64,000 nucleotides of DNA from the NCBI GenBank assembly GCA_040882845.1, contig JBBEAM010000015.1, positions 124,001 to 188,000 of the forward strand, given 5' to 3'. Positions within the stretch are counted from its first letter, which is position 1; each line of letters opens with the position of its first letter. Positions 24,934 through 32,715 of this stretch are shown in pieces. A model generated the notes under the pieces. That model had not been told where the DNA came from. It was given only the letters and a program-made list of their open reading frames with translations, and made no database searches. Both the position numbers and the translations under genes were made by a program. This stretch comes from JBBEAM01 sp040882845. GTDB lineage: Bacteria > Pseudomonadota > Alphaproteobacteria > Kiloniellales > DSM-21159.

Positions 24934-26271
24934 CTACGGCGCCGGATCGCCGCGCCGCGCATCATCCTGATCCTCCTCGAGGATGCCGTAGTCCTCCACG
25001 GCCACGGCTTCCTCGGAGGTTTCCTCCGAGCTCTCGGACTCCTGCCATTCCTCGGCGTAGATCGCGCCCATCACCGGCGAGGCGACCTGGGACATCGGGA
25101 TGGCGTCGCCCTGTTCGTCGAGCGCTACCGCCGCGCGGCGGGTCATGCGGTAGAGCGCGAAGCCGCCGATCGCCCCGTGCACCACGGCGAGGAACAGGAA
25201 ATAGGCCTTGGGCCCGGCCTCATCCATCGCCAGGGAGGCCAGGATCGGACCGGCGCTCGCGCCCAGCCCGACGGCGAGATAGAGCGTGCCGCTGGCCGCC
25301 ACCATCTGCTCCGGCCGCAGGTGATCGTTGGTGTGGGCGACGACCAGGGAATACAGCGGCATCGAGGTGCCGCCGAGCAGGGCGATGCAGGCCAGTAGCG
25401 GCCAGAAGCCGAAGTCCAGACCGAGGACGAAGGCGACCCCGGCGGCGGCGCCGGCGACCAGCGTGGTGACGGTCAGCACCTGGCGCCGGTCGAGGCTGTC
25501 GGAAAGCCGGCCGATCGGCCACTGCAGCAGCATGCCCCCGGCATAGACCAGTCCCATGAACAGCGAAATCTGGGCGACCGAGAGGCCGATGGAAGCCGCA
25601 TAGACCGCGCCCATGCCGATCAAGGCCGCCTGCGCCATGCCGGTACCGAAGGCGCCGACCACGCCGAGCGGCGAGGTGCGGTAGAGCTCGAGCAGGGAGA
25701 TCGACGACGGCGCCTCGAAGGCCGGGGCGGGACTGGCGGTCAGCAGGATCGGCACCAGGGCGACGGAAACCAGCACCGAGGCGAGCAGGAAGAGCTCGAA
25801 GCTGCCCGGATCGTAGAGGTTGATCAGCACCTGGCCGCCGCCCATGCCGCCCAGCACCACGACCATGTAGATCGACAGCATCTGGCCCCGGGTCTCGTTG
25901 GTCGAGCGGTCGTTGAGCCAAGACTCCGCCACCACGTAGAGCCCGGCGTAGGCAAAGCCGGTAATCACCCGCATCACGATCCAGCTCGGCGCGTCGATCA
26001 GCAGCACGTGGCAGAGCACCGCCACCGAGGCCAGCGAGGCCAGGGCCGCGAAGACCCGGACATGGCCGACGTTGCGCACCAGCTTCGGCGTGACGTAGGA
26101 GCCGAGCACGAAGCCGAAGAAGTAGCCCGACATGATGAAGCCGGTGACCACGGTGGAAAACAGCTCGATGTCCGCGCGCACGCCGAGCAGCACGTTCTGC
26201 AGGCCGACCGCGAGCATGATCAGGGCAAGTCCGAGGAACAGCGCCCAGGTGGTCTTGATGGCGGCAAGCAT
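24934..26271 (-). CDS. MFS transporter, YcaD-like, with acidic C-terminal tail
   Basis: A 445-residue inner-membrane protein with about twelve helices. Features of the YcaD-like group are LGLALIMLAVGLQNVLLGVRA in helix 1, GYFFGFVLGSYVTPKLVRNVGHVRVF for helices 2-3, and VAESWLNDRSTNETRGQMLSIYM in the loop after helix 4. A cytosolic tail of about 55 residues is unusually acidic (for example EEWQESESSEETSEEAVAVED). The substrate is unknown. The 13-base gap to the previous gene's stop marks tail-to-tail orientation. It is probably downstream of the epimerase in one transcript, being 15 bases after its stop. Confidence 0.85.
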   Translation of the reverse strand: MLAAIKTTWALFLGLALIMLAVGLQNVLLGVRADIELFSTVVTGFIMSGYFFGFVLGSYVTPKLVRNVGHVRVFAALASLASVAVLCHVLLIDAPSWIVMRVITGFAYAGLYVVAESWLNDRSTNETRGQMLSIYMVVVLGGMGGGQVLINLYDPGSFELFLLASVLVSVALVPILLTASPAPAFEAPSSISLLELYRTSPLGVVGAFGTGMAQAALIGMGAVYAASIGLSVAQISLFMGLVYAGGMLLQWPIGRLSDSLDRRQVLTVTTLVAGAAAGVAFVLGLDFGFWPLLACIALLGGTSMPLYSLVVAHTNDHLRPEQMVAASGTLYLAVGLGASAGPILASLAMDEAGPKAYFLFLAVVHGAIGGFALYRMTRRAAVALDEQGDAIPMSQVASPVMGAIYAEEWQESESSEETSEEAVAVEDYGILEEDQDDARRGDPAP

Positions 26272-26286
26272 GCCCGCCTCCCGATG

Positions 26287-27264
26287 CTAGAGGGCGTAGT
26301 AGTCGCGGAACCAGGCGACGAAGCGGGGCACCCCCTCGGCGATCGTCGTCTTGGGGTCGAAGCCCAAATCCCGGCGCGCCGGACCGATCTCGGCCCAGGT
26401 TTCGGTGACGTCGCCGGGCTGCATCTCGACGAACTCCTTGATGGCTTCGCGCCCGCAGGCCGCCTCGACCGCGGCGATCATATCCATCAAGGATTCCTGC
26501 CGCGCGTTGCCGAGATTGTAGATGCGATGGGACGACGCCGCACCCGCGCCCGGCGGTCGGTCGAGCGCACGAACCACCCCATCGGCGAGGTCGTCGATAT
26601 AGGTGAAGTCGCGCTTCATCCTGCCCCGGTTGAAGACCCGGATGGTCTCGCCGGCCAGCACCGCCTTGGTGAAGAGGAACAGCGACATGTCCGGCCGGCC
26701 CCAGGGGCCGTAGACCGTGAAGATGCGCAAGCCCGTCAGCGGCAGGCCGTGGAGATTGGCGTAGCTCTGCGCCATCAGCTCGTCGGCGCGCTTGGTCGCG
26801 GCATAGAGCGAGACCGGGTCGTCGGCGGGATGCTCCGTCGAGAAGGGCAGCGGCGAGGACTCGCCGTAGACCGAGGAGGAGGAGGCATAGACCAGGTGCT
26901 TCAAGGCCGGCAGGCGCCGCGCCGCCTCCATCGCCACCAGCTGGCCCATGACGTTGGCCGTGACATAGGCGTAGGGGTCTTCCAGGGAGTGGCGCACCCC
27001 GGCCTGGGCGGCGAGGTGGACGATGCCCTCGATCTCCGGCGCGGACTCGGCAAGGGAGAGCATCGCGGCGCGGTCGGAGACGTCGATTTCGTGGAAGGTG
27101 AAGCCGCGTTCGCCCTCGAGCCGCGCCAGGCGGGCGCGCTTCAGCTCGGGATCGTAGTAGGCGTTGAGGCTGTCGACCCCGATCACGGCCTCGCCGCGCG
27201 CCAGCAGAAGCCGGGCGACGTGGCTGCCGATGAATCCGGCGGCGCCTGTGACGAGGATGGTCAT
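26287..27264 (-). CDS. UDP-glucuronate 4-epimerase-like extended SDR
   Basis: An NAD-dependent nucleotide-sugar epimerase of 325 residues. The Rossmann motif GAAGFIGSHVARLLL begins the protein, with VDSLNAYYDPELKRARLARL just after, a hallmark of UDP-glucuronate 4-epimerases. The active site has YASSSSVYGES and the YAATK catalytic pair, and GRPDMSLFLFTKAVLAGETIRVFN matches the substrate-binding segment of this group. It would make UDP-galacturonate for surface polysaccharide. No other polysaccharide genes are adjacent; an MFS gene follows 15 bases downstream. Specificity between UDP-GlcA and UDP-Glc epimerases is inferred from motif similarity. Confidence 0.87.
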   Translation of the reverse strand: MTILVTGAAGFIGSHVARLLLARGEAVIGVDSLNAYYDPELKRARLARLEGERGFTFHEIDVSDRAAMLSLAESAPEIEGIVHLAAQAGVRHSLEDPYAYVTANVMGQLVAMEAARRLPALKHLVYASSSSVYGESSPLPFSTEHPADDPVSLYAATKRADELMAQSYANLHGLPLTGLRIFTVYGPWGRPDMSLFLFTKAVLAGETIRVFNRGRMKRDFTYIDDLADGVVRALDRPPGAGAASSHRIYNLGNARQESLMDMIAAVEAACGREAIKEFVEMQPGDVTETWAEIGPARRDLGFDPKTTIAEGVPRFVAWFRDYYAL

Positions 27265-27405
27265 GCACGCGAACTCCGGAGCTTCGGGGCAGGCCCCGGA
27301 TCCTCCCCAGGGCCGCCAATCGACCGCCCTTTTGCCACCGCGAAGCGGCGCTGTCTAATGAATGTCGTGGGAGCTTTTGGGGGGAGCGGGCTGGCAGCGA
27401 GGCAC

Positions 27406-27420
27406 GTCTCGAAGCGAGAC
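27406..27420. repeat. perfect hairpin GTCTCG-aag-CGAGAC at the antitoxin stop
   Basis: A 6-bp perfect inverted repeat with a 3-base loop ends one base before the antitoxin stop codon. It lacks a T-tract on the minus strand, so it is a weak terminator at best; it might stabilise the 3' end of the toxin-antitoxin mRNA. The rest of 27265-27421 holds no gene that I can support. Confidence 0.45.
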
Positions 27421-27421
27421 G

Positions 27422-27703
27422 CTAGGCGAGTTCCAGACGCAGTGTCCTGCCCACCGCCGCCGCGGCGCGCTGTACCGTATCGAGCTGCACCTTGTCGTTC
27501 TCGGGATCGAGCAGGCGGTCCAGCTGTGCACGGCTTGTCTTCATGCGTTTGGCCATCTCGCTCTTGGTCATGCCCTGCGCCTTCATGGCTTGGCCGATCT
27601 GCCAGGCGAGCACGCGCTTGACGGCGTGCAATTCGGCAGCTTCGCGAAGGCCTTCCTCTGCGAGAAAGTTGTCGAAGGAAGACCCGATATGCTTCTTGCT
27701 CAT
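27422..27703 (-). CDS. XRE-type antitoxin (HigA-like)
   Basis: A 93-residue DNA-binding protein. A helix-turn-helix of the Cro/XRE class spans about residues 32-75, with AMKAQGMTKSEMAKRMKTSRAQLDRLLDPEN as the first three helices. It is the second gene of a toxin-first pair and overlaps the toxin stop by four bases (ATGA), the higBA order. It should neutralise the toxin by direct binding and repress the shared promoter, whose inverted repeat GTACC-N6-GGTAC is a plausible operator. Functional status is inferred from arrangement. Confidence 0.85.
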   Translation of the reverse strand: MSKKHIGSSFDNFLAEEGLREAAELHAVKRVLAWQIGQAMKAQGMTKSEMAKRMKTSRAQLDRLLDPENDKVQLDTVQRAAAAVGRTLRLELA

Positions 27704-28050
27704 TGCTCGACTTCCTTTTGACGCCGTCGCGCCGTTTCCAGTTCAGTCTTCGGGGTCTTCTGGCTCTTCTTCACGAAGCCGTGCAACAGCACCATGCGAC
27801 CATGGGCAATACAGAAAATCACCCGTGCGATTTTGCCCTGCGTGATGTCGCTGCGGACCTCCCACAACCGGCGCCCGAGGGGACGGCACAGCGGCATGCC
27901 GAGGGGCCATCCGAATTCGGCCGTTGCGATGTCGAAGCCTATGATTCGCCGATCCTCGGCCGAAAGCCCCTTGATCCAGTCCCGTACGGGTTCCGCTCCG
28001 CTGGTCGAGCGATAAAAGACCGCATCGATCTTCTTCCGGTCGGGCGCCAA
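27700..28050 (-). CDS. RelE/HigB-type toxin (phage Gp49-like)
   Basis: A 116-residue toxin of the RelE/ParE superfamily, Gp49-like group, that would cleave mRNA at the ribosome. Recognisable parts are KKIDAVFYRSTSGAEPVRDWIKGLSAEDRRIIGFDI, the strand GRRLWEVRSDI and the C-terminal MVLLHGFVKKSQKTPKTELETARRR, the typical Gp49-like ending. I chose TTG 28050 because GAGAGG lies six bases before it and it leads into APDRKK, the normal family start. A TTG at 28098 would add 16 residues but falls inside the -35 box of the promoter. Confidence 0.82.
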   Translation of the reverse strand: MAPDRKKIDAVFYRSTSGAEPVRDWIKGLSAEDRRIIGFDIATAEFGWPLGMPLCRPLGRRLWEVRSDITQGKIARVIFCIAHGRMVLLHGFVKKSQKTPKTELETARRRQKEVEQ

Positions 28051-28069
28051 GCTGTACCTCTCAAGATAC

Positions 28070-28098
28070 TTTGTACCGTGTAAGGTACGCCGCGTCAA
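28070..28098 (-). promoter_or_regulatory. promoter and operator of the HigBA-like pair
   Basis: On the minus strand TTGACG (28098-28093), 17 bases, TACAAA (28075-28070). Between and overlapping these lies the inverted repeat GTACC-N6-GGTAC (28073-28077 and 28084-28088), positioned so that a bound antitoxin would block RNA polymerase. A further GTACC copy occurs nearer the toxin start (about 28053-28057). The predicted transcript has a very short leader. Confidence 0.6.
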
Positions 28099-28141
28099 GA
28101 TCCGTTGCGAGAGGGGGAGATACAGCCAAGGCCGTAAAAGC

Positions 28142-28215
28142 TGGAGCGGGTGAAGGGAATCGAACCCTCGTCACTTGCTTGGGAAGCAAGAGCTCTACCA
28201 TTGAGCTACACCCGC
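28142..28215 (-). tRNA. tRNA-Gly (CCC)
   Basis: Minus-strand cloverleaf with acceptor GCGGGTG paired to CACCCGC, D-arm GCTC-AATGGTA-GAGC, anticodon stem CTTGC/GCAAG with loop TTCCCAA giving anticodon CCC, and T-arm ending in GGTTCGATTCC. The CCA end is encoded (28144-28142). The HigBA-like pair lies just downstream of its 3' end, but no repeated 3' tRNA segment was seen nearby. Confidence 0.95.
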
Positions 28216-28270
28216 GTTCCGGCTCCCTGTTTACCGGAGGGCCGAGGGGACGTCCAGAGGCTGCGCGGCC

Positions 28271-28684
28271 CTAGTCCTCCTCGCTCTCGTCGTAGGGCGG
28301 CGCCTTGTCGTAGCGCGGCAGCTCGTCGGTCAGGTGCAGCCAGGAGAGCTGGGCCGAGGCCCAGCCATGCACCGTTGGCCGCAGGGCTTCCGGCTCGTCC
28401 AGGGTGCCCAGGGTGAAGCCGATCGACTGGCCGCCGGGATCGCTCATGAAGACCTGGCTGCCGCAGTCGGGGCAGAAATGCCGCGAGGAGATCTTCGAGG
28501 AGCGATATTCCTTCGGCGTCCCCCTGGTCACCGTGAACTGGGCCGGGGTGACCTGGGCCCAGGCGACCACCGGCGCGCCCGAGGCGCGCTGGCACATCCG
28601 GCAGTGGCAGTAGTCGACCACGCCGTCCTTCACCTCGACCCTGTAGCGGACCGCGCCGCAAAGACAGCCGCCTTCCAATTCCAT
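28271..28684 (-). CDS. GFA-fold (glutathione-dependent formaldehyde-activating-like) protein
   Basis: A 137-residue zinc protein of the Gfa-like/CENP-V fold. The zinc-binding cysteines appear in order: GGCLCGAVRY at the N-terminus, YCHCRMCQRASGAP in the middle and FCPDCGSQVFM at about residues 70-82. Despite the family name, most members have no proven formaldehyde role; a small-molecule thiol-adduct chemistry is only a guess. The acidic C-terminus ends YDESEED. It is divergent from the YnjBCD-type operon with about 155 bases between starts. Confidence 0.88.
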   Translation of the reverse strand: MELEGGCLCGAVRYRVEVKDGVVDYCHCRMCQRASGAPVVAWAQVTPAQFTVTRGTPKEYRSSKISSRHFCPDCGSQVFMSDPGGQSIGFTLGTLDEPEALRPTVHGWASAQLSWLHLTDELPRYDKAPPYDESEED

Positions 28685-28840
28685 ACCCGGCCTCCTGTCC
28701 CGTTCGGAGAAACGCTAGGGCCGGCGGCGGCACTCCGCAACGGACTTCCTCAAAGCCCCGTGAGGAGGCCGCGAGACGGCTGACAGCCCCCCTTGCGCAC
28801 TCTAGTGTCGGCTGCACCGCTCAACCCCGGAGGTCGACCG

Positions 28841-30052
28841 ATGTCCCGCTTCTCCTTCCCCGCGCTCGCCTTGGCCGGCGCGCTGCTGCTCTCCCTCGGC
28901 GCCGCCCGGGCAGAGACACTGTCCTACGAGGAGGCGCTGGCCCAGGCCGAGGGCCAGACCGTCTATTGGAATGCCTGGGGCGGCGGCGAGCGGATCAACG
29001 CCTACATCGCCTGGGTCGGCGAGCGGGTCGCGGCCGATCACGGCATCGAGCTGCGCCATGTGAAGCTCAGCGATACCGCCGAGGCGGTGTCGCGCGTGCT
29101 GGCCGAGAAGGCCGCCGGGCGCGACGAGGACGGTTCGGTGGATCTGGTCTGGATCAACGGCGAGAACTTCGCCGCGATGAAGGACAACGGCCTGCTCTAC
29201 GGCCCCTTCGCCGAAGCGCTGCCGAACTTCGATCTCGTCGACACCGAAGGCAAGCCGACCACGCTGGTCGACTTCACCGTGCCGACCGAGGGGCTGGAGG
29301 CGCCCTGGGGCATGGCCAAGCTGATCTTCGTCTACGACAGCGAACGCCTGCAGGCGACGCCGGCTTCGATGGAGGCGCTGCGGCTCTGGGCCGAGGAGAA
29401 CCCCGGCCGCTTCACCTACCCCGCCCCGCCGGATTTCATCGGCACCACCTTTCTCAAGCAGGCGCTGATCGAGCTGGCCGAGGATCGCAGCGTGCTGCAG
29501 GCGCCGGCCGGCGACGCCGAGAGCTTCGAGCGGGCCACCGCTCCGCTGTGGCGCTATCTCGACGCCCTGCACCCGCATCTCTGGCGCGGCGGCGAGGGCT
29601 TCCCGGCGAGCGGTCCGGCGCAGCAGCAGCTGCTCAACGACGGCGCGCTCGACATCGCCCTGTCCTTTCATCCGCCCGAGGTCTCCGCCCTGATCGCCGA
29701 CGGCCAGCTTCCCGAATCCGCGCGGATCTTCGTGCTCGAAGAGGGCACCATCGGCAACACCCACTTCGTCGCCATCCCCTACAACGCCTCGGCCAAGGCC
29801 GGTGCCATGGTGGTCGCCAACTTCCTGATGAGCCCCGAGGCCCAGGCGAAGAAGCAGTCCAGCGCGTTCTGGGGCGACGACACCGTGCTGGCGATGGACA
29901 AGCTCTCGCCGGAGCAGCGCGCACTGTTCGAAGACCTCCCCGCCGGGCCGGCCACGCTGTCCCCGGAAGAGCTGGGACCGACGCTGCTCGAGCCGCACCC
30001 GAGCTGGATGACCCGGATCGAGGCGGAGTGGCAGGCCCGCTACGCCAGCTAG
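28841..30052 (+). CDS. YnjB-type ABC transporter substrate-binding protein
   Basis: A periplasmic extracellular solute-binding protein of 403 residues with a signal peptide (SRFSFPALALAGALLLSLGAARA). The mature start YEEALAQAEGQTVYWNAWGGGERINAYIAWV is characteristic of the YnjB family (family 1 binding-protein fold), as are DLVWINGENFAAMK and VPTEGLEAPWGMAKLIFVYDS. The E. coli Ynj system has no settled substrate; thiamine-like or other small solutes have been suggested. ATG 28841 follows CCGGAGG. First gene of a three-gene importer whose permease gene starts five bases after its stop. Confidence 0.88.
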   Translation: MSRFSFPALALAGALLLSLGAARAETLSYEEALAQAEGQTVYWNAWGGGERINAYIAWVGERVAADHGIELRHVKLSDTAEAVSRVLAEKAAGRDEDGSVDLVWINGENFAAMKDNGLLYGPFAEALPNFDLVDTEGKPTTLVDFTVPTEGLEAPWGMAKLIFVYDSERLQATPASMEALRLWAEENPGRFTYPAPPDFIGTTFLKQALIELAEDRSVLQAPAGDAESFERATAPLWRYLDALHPHLWRGGEGFPASGPAQQQLLNDGALDIALSFHPPEVSALIADGQLPESARIFVLEEGTIGNTHFVAIPYNASAKAGAMVVANFLMSPEAQAKKQSSAFWGDDTVLAMDKLSPEQRALFEDLPAGPATLSPEELGPTLLEPHPSWMTRIEAEWQARYAS

Positions 30053-30056
30053 GGCG

Positions 30057-31748
30057 ATGAAACGGCGCAGCTGGCTGATTTTCGCGCCAGGCGTCACCCT
30101 GGCGCTGTTCCTGCTGCCGATCGGTGCCGGGCTGCTCGGCACCTGGCTGCCGAGCTTCGGCTATCTGCCGGTGCTCGGTTCGGAGGCCTTCTCCCTGGAG
30201 CCCTGGCGGGCGCTGTTCGCCCGGCCAGGGCTCGTAGAATCCCTGCGCCTGACCCTGATCAGCGGCCTCGGCGGCACCCTGCTCGCCTTCGCCCTGACCA
30301 TCGGCTTCGTCGCCGCCTGCCACGATACCCGCTTCTTCGCCGCGGCGCGGCGGCTGCTGGCGCCGCTGCTGGCCCTGCCCCACGTCGCCGTCGCCATCGG
30401 CCTCGCCTTCCTGATCGCGCCGAGCGGCTGGCTGCTGCGGCTGGTTTCGCCCTGGGCGACCGGGCTGGAGCTGCCGCCCGACGTGGCGACGCTGCAGGAC
30501 CCCAACGGTCTGGCCCTGGCGCTCGGCCTGGCGGTCAAGGAGACGCCCTTCCTGCTGCTGATGACGCTCGGCGCGCTCGGCCAGGTGCGCCAGGGGGAGC
30601 GGTTGGCGACGGCGCGCGGCCTCGGCTACGGGCCGGTCGCCGCCTGGCTGAAGACTGTGCTGCCGGCGGTCTATCCACTGATCCGCCTGCCGATCTACGC
30701 GGTGCTGGCCTTTTCGCTTTCGGTGGTCGACATGGCCATCGTCCTCGCCCCGGCGACGCCGCCGCCGCTGGCGGTGCAGGTCTTCAATTGGTTCTACGAT
30801 CCCGATCTGGCGCTCAGGACCGTCGCCTCCGCCGGCGCCACCCTGCAGCTCGGACTGGTGATCGCCGGTATCGCCCTCTGGCGCGGCGGCGAGATCCTGC
30901 TGCGCCGCCTCAGCCGGGGCTGGCTGACCGGCGGCTGGCGCGGCTGGGGCGGCGGCCTCTCGCGGCGCTTCGCCGCCGCCGCGCTCAGCCTCGCCCTGGC
31001 ACTCGGCTACGGCGGCATCCTGGCGCTGACCCTGTGGTCCTTCGCCTTCCGCTGGCGTTACCCGGACGCCTTGCCTGCCTCCTGGACCCTGGATACCTGG
31101 GCCCGGCAGGGCGATGCGCTGTGGCGGATTTCCCTGACCACCCTGGCGATCGGCCTGGCGGCGGCGCTGATCGCCCTGGCGCTGACGCTCGCCTGCCTGG
31201 AGAACGAGAAACGTCACGGCAAGGCGCCAGGCAGCCGCGCCCTCTGGCTGCTCTACCTGCCGCTGCTGGTGCCGCAGATCGGCTTCCTCTTCGGGGTGCA
31301 GACCCTGGGCGCCTGGAGCGGCCTCGACGGGACCTGGCTGGCGGTGATCTGGAGCCACCTGCTTTTCGTGCTGCCCTATGCCTTCCTCGCCCTGGCCGAT
31401 CCCTACCGGGCGCTGGACGAACGCTACAACCGCGCCGCACTCTGCCTCGGCGCCTCGCCGGGCCGGGTGTTCTGGCGGATCAAGCTGCCGCTGCTGCTGC
31501 GCCCGGTGCTGTTCGCCGGCGCCGTCGCCTTCGCGGTCTCGGTGGCGCAGTTCCTGCCCACGGTCTTCGCCGGCGCCGGGCGTTTCACCACGCTGACCAC
31601 CGAGGCGGTCAGCCTGGCCGGCGGCGGCGACCGCCGGGTGATCGGCGTCTATGCCTTCCTGCAGGCGGCGCTGCCGCTGGCCTTCTTCGCCCTGGCCATC
31701 GCCCTGCCGGCCTGGCGCGCCCGGCGGCTGCCGCGAGCTGGGCGATGA
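30057..31748 (+). CDS. YnjC-type fused double ABC permease
   Basis: A 563-residue inner-membrane protein with two consecutive permease domains (about 10-280 and 300-555), so one polypeptide supplies both halves of the channel, as in YnjC and FbpB/ThiP-type permeases. Each half has an EAA-type loop: ARGLGYGPVAAWLKTVLPAVYPL in the first and ALCLGASPGRVFWRIKLPLLLRPV in the second. Around twelve helices are visible. The start codon is five bases after the binding-protein stop, and the ATPase ATG overlaps its stop. Confidence 0.9.
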   Translation: MKRRSWLIFAPGVTLALFLLPIGAGLLGTWLPSFGYLPVLGSEAFSLEPWRALFARPGLVESLRLTLISGLGGTLLAFALTIGFVAACHDTRFFAAARRLLAPLLALPHVAVAIGLAFLIAPSGWLLRLVSPWATGLELPPDVATLQDPNGLALALGLAVKETPFLLLMTLGALGQVRQGERLATARGLGYGPVAAWLKTVLPAVYPLIRLPIYAVLAFSLSVVDMAIVLAPATPPPLAVQVFNWFYDPDLALRTVASAGATLQLGLVIAGIALWRGGEILLRRLSRGWLTGGWRGWGGGLSRRFAAAALSLALALGYGGILALTLWSFAFRWRYPDALPASWTLDTWARQGDALWRISLTTLAIGLAAALIALALTLACLENEKRHGKAPGSRALWLLYLPLLVPQIGFLFGVQTLGAWSGLDGTWLAVIWSHLLFVLPYAFLALADPYRALDERYNRAALCLGASPGRVFWRIKLPLLLRPVLFAGAVAFAVSVAQFLPTVFAGAGRFTTLTTEAVSLAGGGDRRVIGVYAFLQAALPLAFFALAIALPAWRARRLPRAGR

Positions 31749-32395
31749 GCGCGGCGGCGCCAGGCGGACTGGAACTGGAGGAGGTCGTCATCTCCCACGG
31801 CGGGCAGCGCATTCTGGGGCCGCTGTCCCTGCGGATCGCACCCGGCGAGATCGTCACCCTGATGGGCCCCAGCGGCTCCGGCAAGTCGAGCCTGCTCAAC
31901 CATATCTGCGGCACCCTGCCCCACGGCCTGAAGGGCGAGGGCGCGGTGCGCGTGGACGGCGAGCGGCTCAATGAGATGCCGCCGGAACGCCGCCGGATCG
32001 GCATCCTGTTCCAGGAAGACCTGCTGTTCCCGCACCTGAGCGTCGGCGAGAATCTCGCCTTCGGCCTGCCGGCGGGGCTGCGCGGCCGCAGCGCGCGGCG
32101 GCAGCGGGTCGAAGCGGCGCTGGAGGAGGCCGGACTCGGCGGATTCTCCCAGCGCGACCCGGCGACGCTGTCCGGCGGGCAGCGCGCGCGGGTCGCGCTG
32201 ATGCGCACTCTGCTCTCGGAACCGCGGGCGCTGCTGCTCGACGAGCCCTTCGCCAAGCTCGACGTCGCGCTGCGCGAACGTATCCGCCGTTTCGTCTTCG
32301 ACCATGCCAGGGCGCGGCAGCGTCCGACGCTGCTTGTCACTCACGATCCTCAGGATGCGGTTTCTGCAGGCGGACGCAGCGTCGAGCTGCTTTAG
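31745..32395 (+). CDS. YnjD-type ABC transporter ATPase
   Basis: ATPase of 216 residues that powers the YnjBC importer. Walker A is GPSGSGKSSLL, the Q loop FQEDLLFPHLSVGENLAFGLP, the signature LSGGQRARVALMRTL, Walker B ALLLDEPFAKLD and the switch His in LVTHDPQDAV. The protein is short and ends soon after the switch, normal for YnjD-like ATPases without a regulatory domain. ATG 31745 overlaps the permease stop as ATGA. Another reading frame runs open across the permease gene but has no similarity and was ignored. Confidence 0.92.
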   Translation: MSAAAPGGLELEEVVISHGGQRILGPLSLRIAPGEIVTLMGPSGSGKSSLLNHICGTLPHGLKGEGAVRVDGERLNEMPPERRRIGILFQEDLLFPHLSVGENLAFGLPAGLRGRSARRQRVEAALEEAGLGGFSQRDPATLSGGQRARVALMRTLLSEPRALLLDEPFAKLDVALRERIRRFVFDHARARQRPTLLVTHDPQDAVSAGGRSVELL

Positions 32396-32648
32396 AGACG
32401 CGGAAACCCGCCGACAGTCCCATTTCCGCAACATGTGGCATTAGTGCAACAGAGAAGAAGGGGATTCGGCGCGGCCGGTAGTCCGCCGGCGCGGAGACAA
32501 GCCATTGATATTCATACAAGATGCTGAAACTACAGAATTTTCTCGAAAATCCCGCGGATTTGGACGGAGAATTGCCGCCGCGTGATGTTGTTGATCCTCC
32601 AGGCGTTTTCTCCTACGGTAGTTGGTGTGTTCTAGGGGACACCCCTGG
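32396..32648. other. non-coding upstream region of the OmpA-domain lipoprotein gene
   Basis: Part of a 320-base gap. It is less GC-rich than the neighbouring genes. I see a partial sigma70-like -35 (TTGATA near 32505) without a good -10, and an open frame from 32521 that joins the lipoprotein frame but shows no protein-like features. The downstream end carries the EcfG-like promoter listed separately. Confidence 0.5.
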
Positions 32649-32676
32649 GGAACTTATTGCGTTCCGTGAGGTTTAC
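32649..32676 (+). promoter_or_regulatory. EcfG-type (general stress response) promoter candidate
   Basis: GGAAC (32649-32653), exactly 17 bases, then GTTTAC (32671-32676). This fits the GGAAC-N16/17-(c)GTT consensus of alphaproteobacterial EcfG/SigT sigma factors. It lies about 40 bases before the lipoprotein ATG, giving a short leader with a strong AAGGAGG site. Evidence is by motif only. Confidence 0.5.
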
Positions 32677-32715
32677 ACGATCGTAACCCCTCTACGAGAA
32701 GGAGGCAGACAATTG

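Noticed and set aside
27361..28215. tRNA-Gly as an integration site with the HigBA-like pair as a remnant of a genomic island
   Set aside because: No repeat of the tRNA 3' end, integrase or mobility gene was found between the tRNA and the epimerase gene. A single TA pair is not evidence of an island.
28685..28840. A thiamine (TPP) riboswitch before the YnjBCD-type operon
   Set aside because: GAGACGGCTGACAGCC resembles a fragment of the THI box, but the conserved later elements (GAACCTGA-type strand) are missing, so no call is made.
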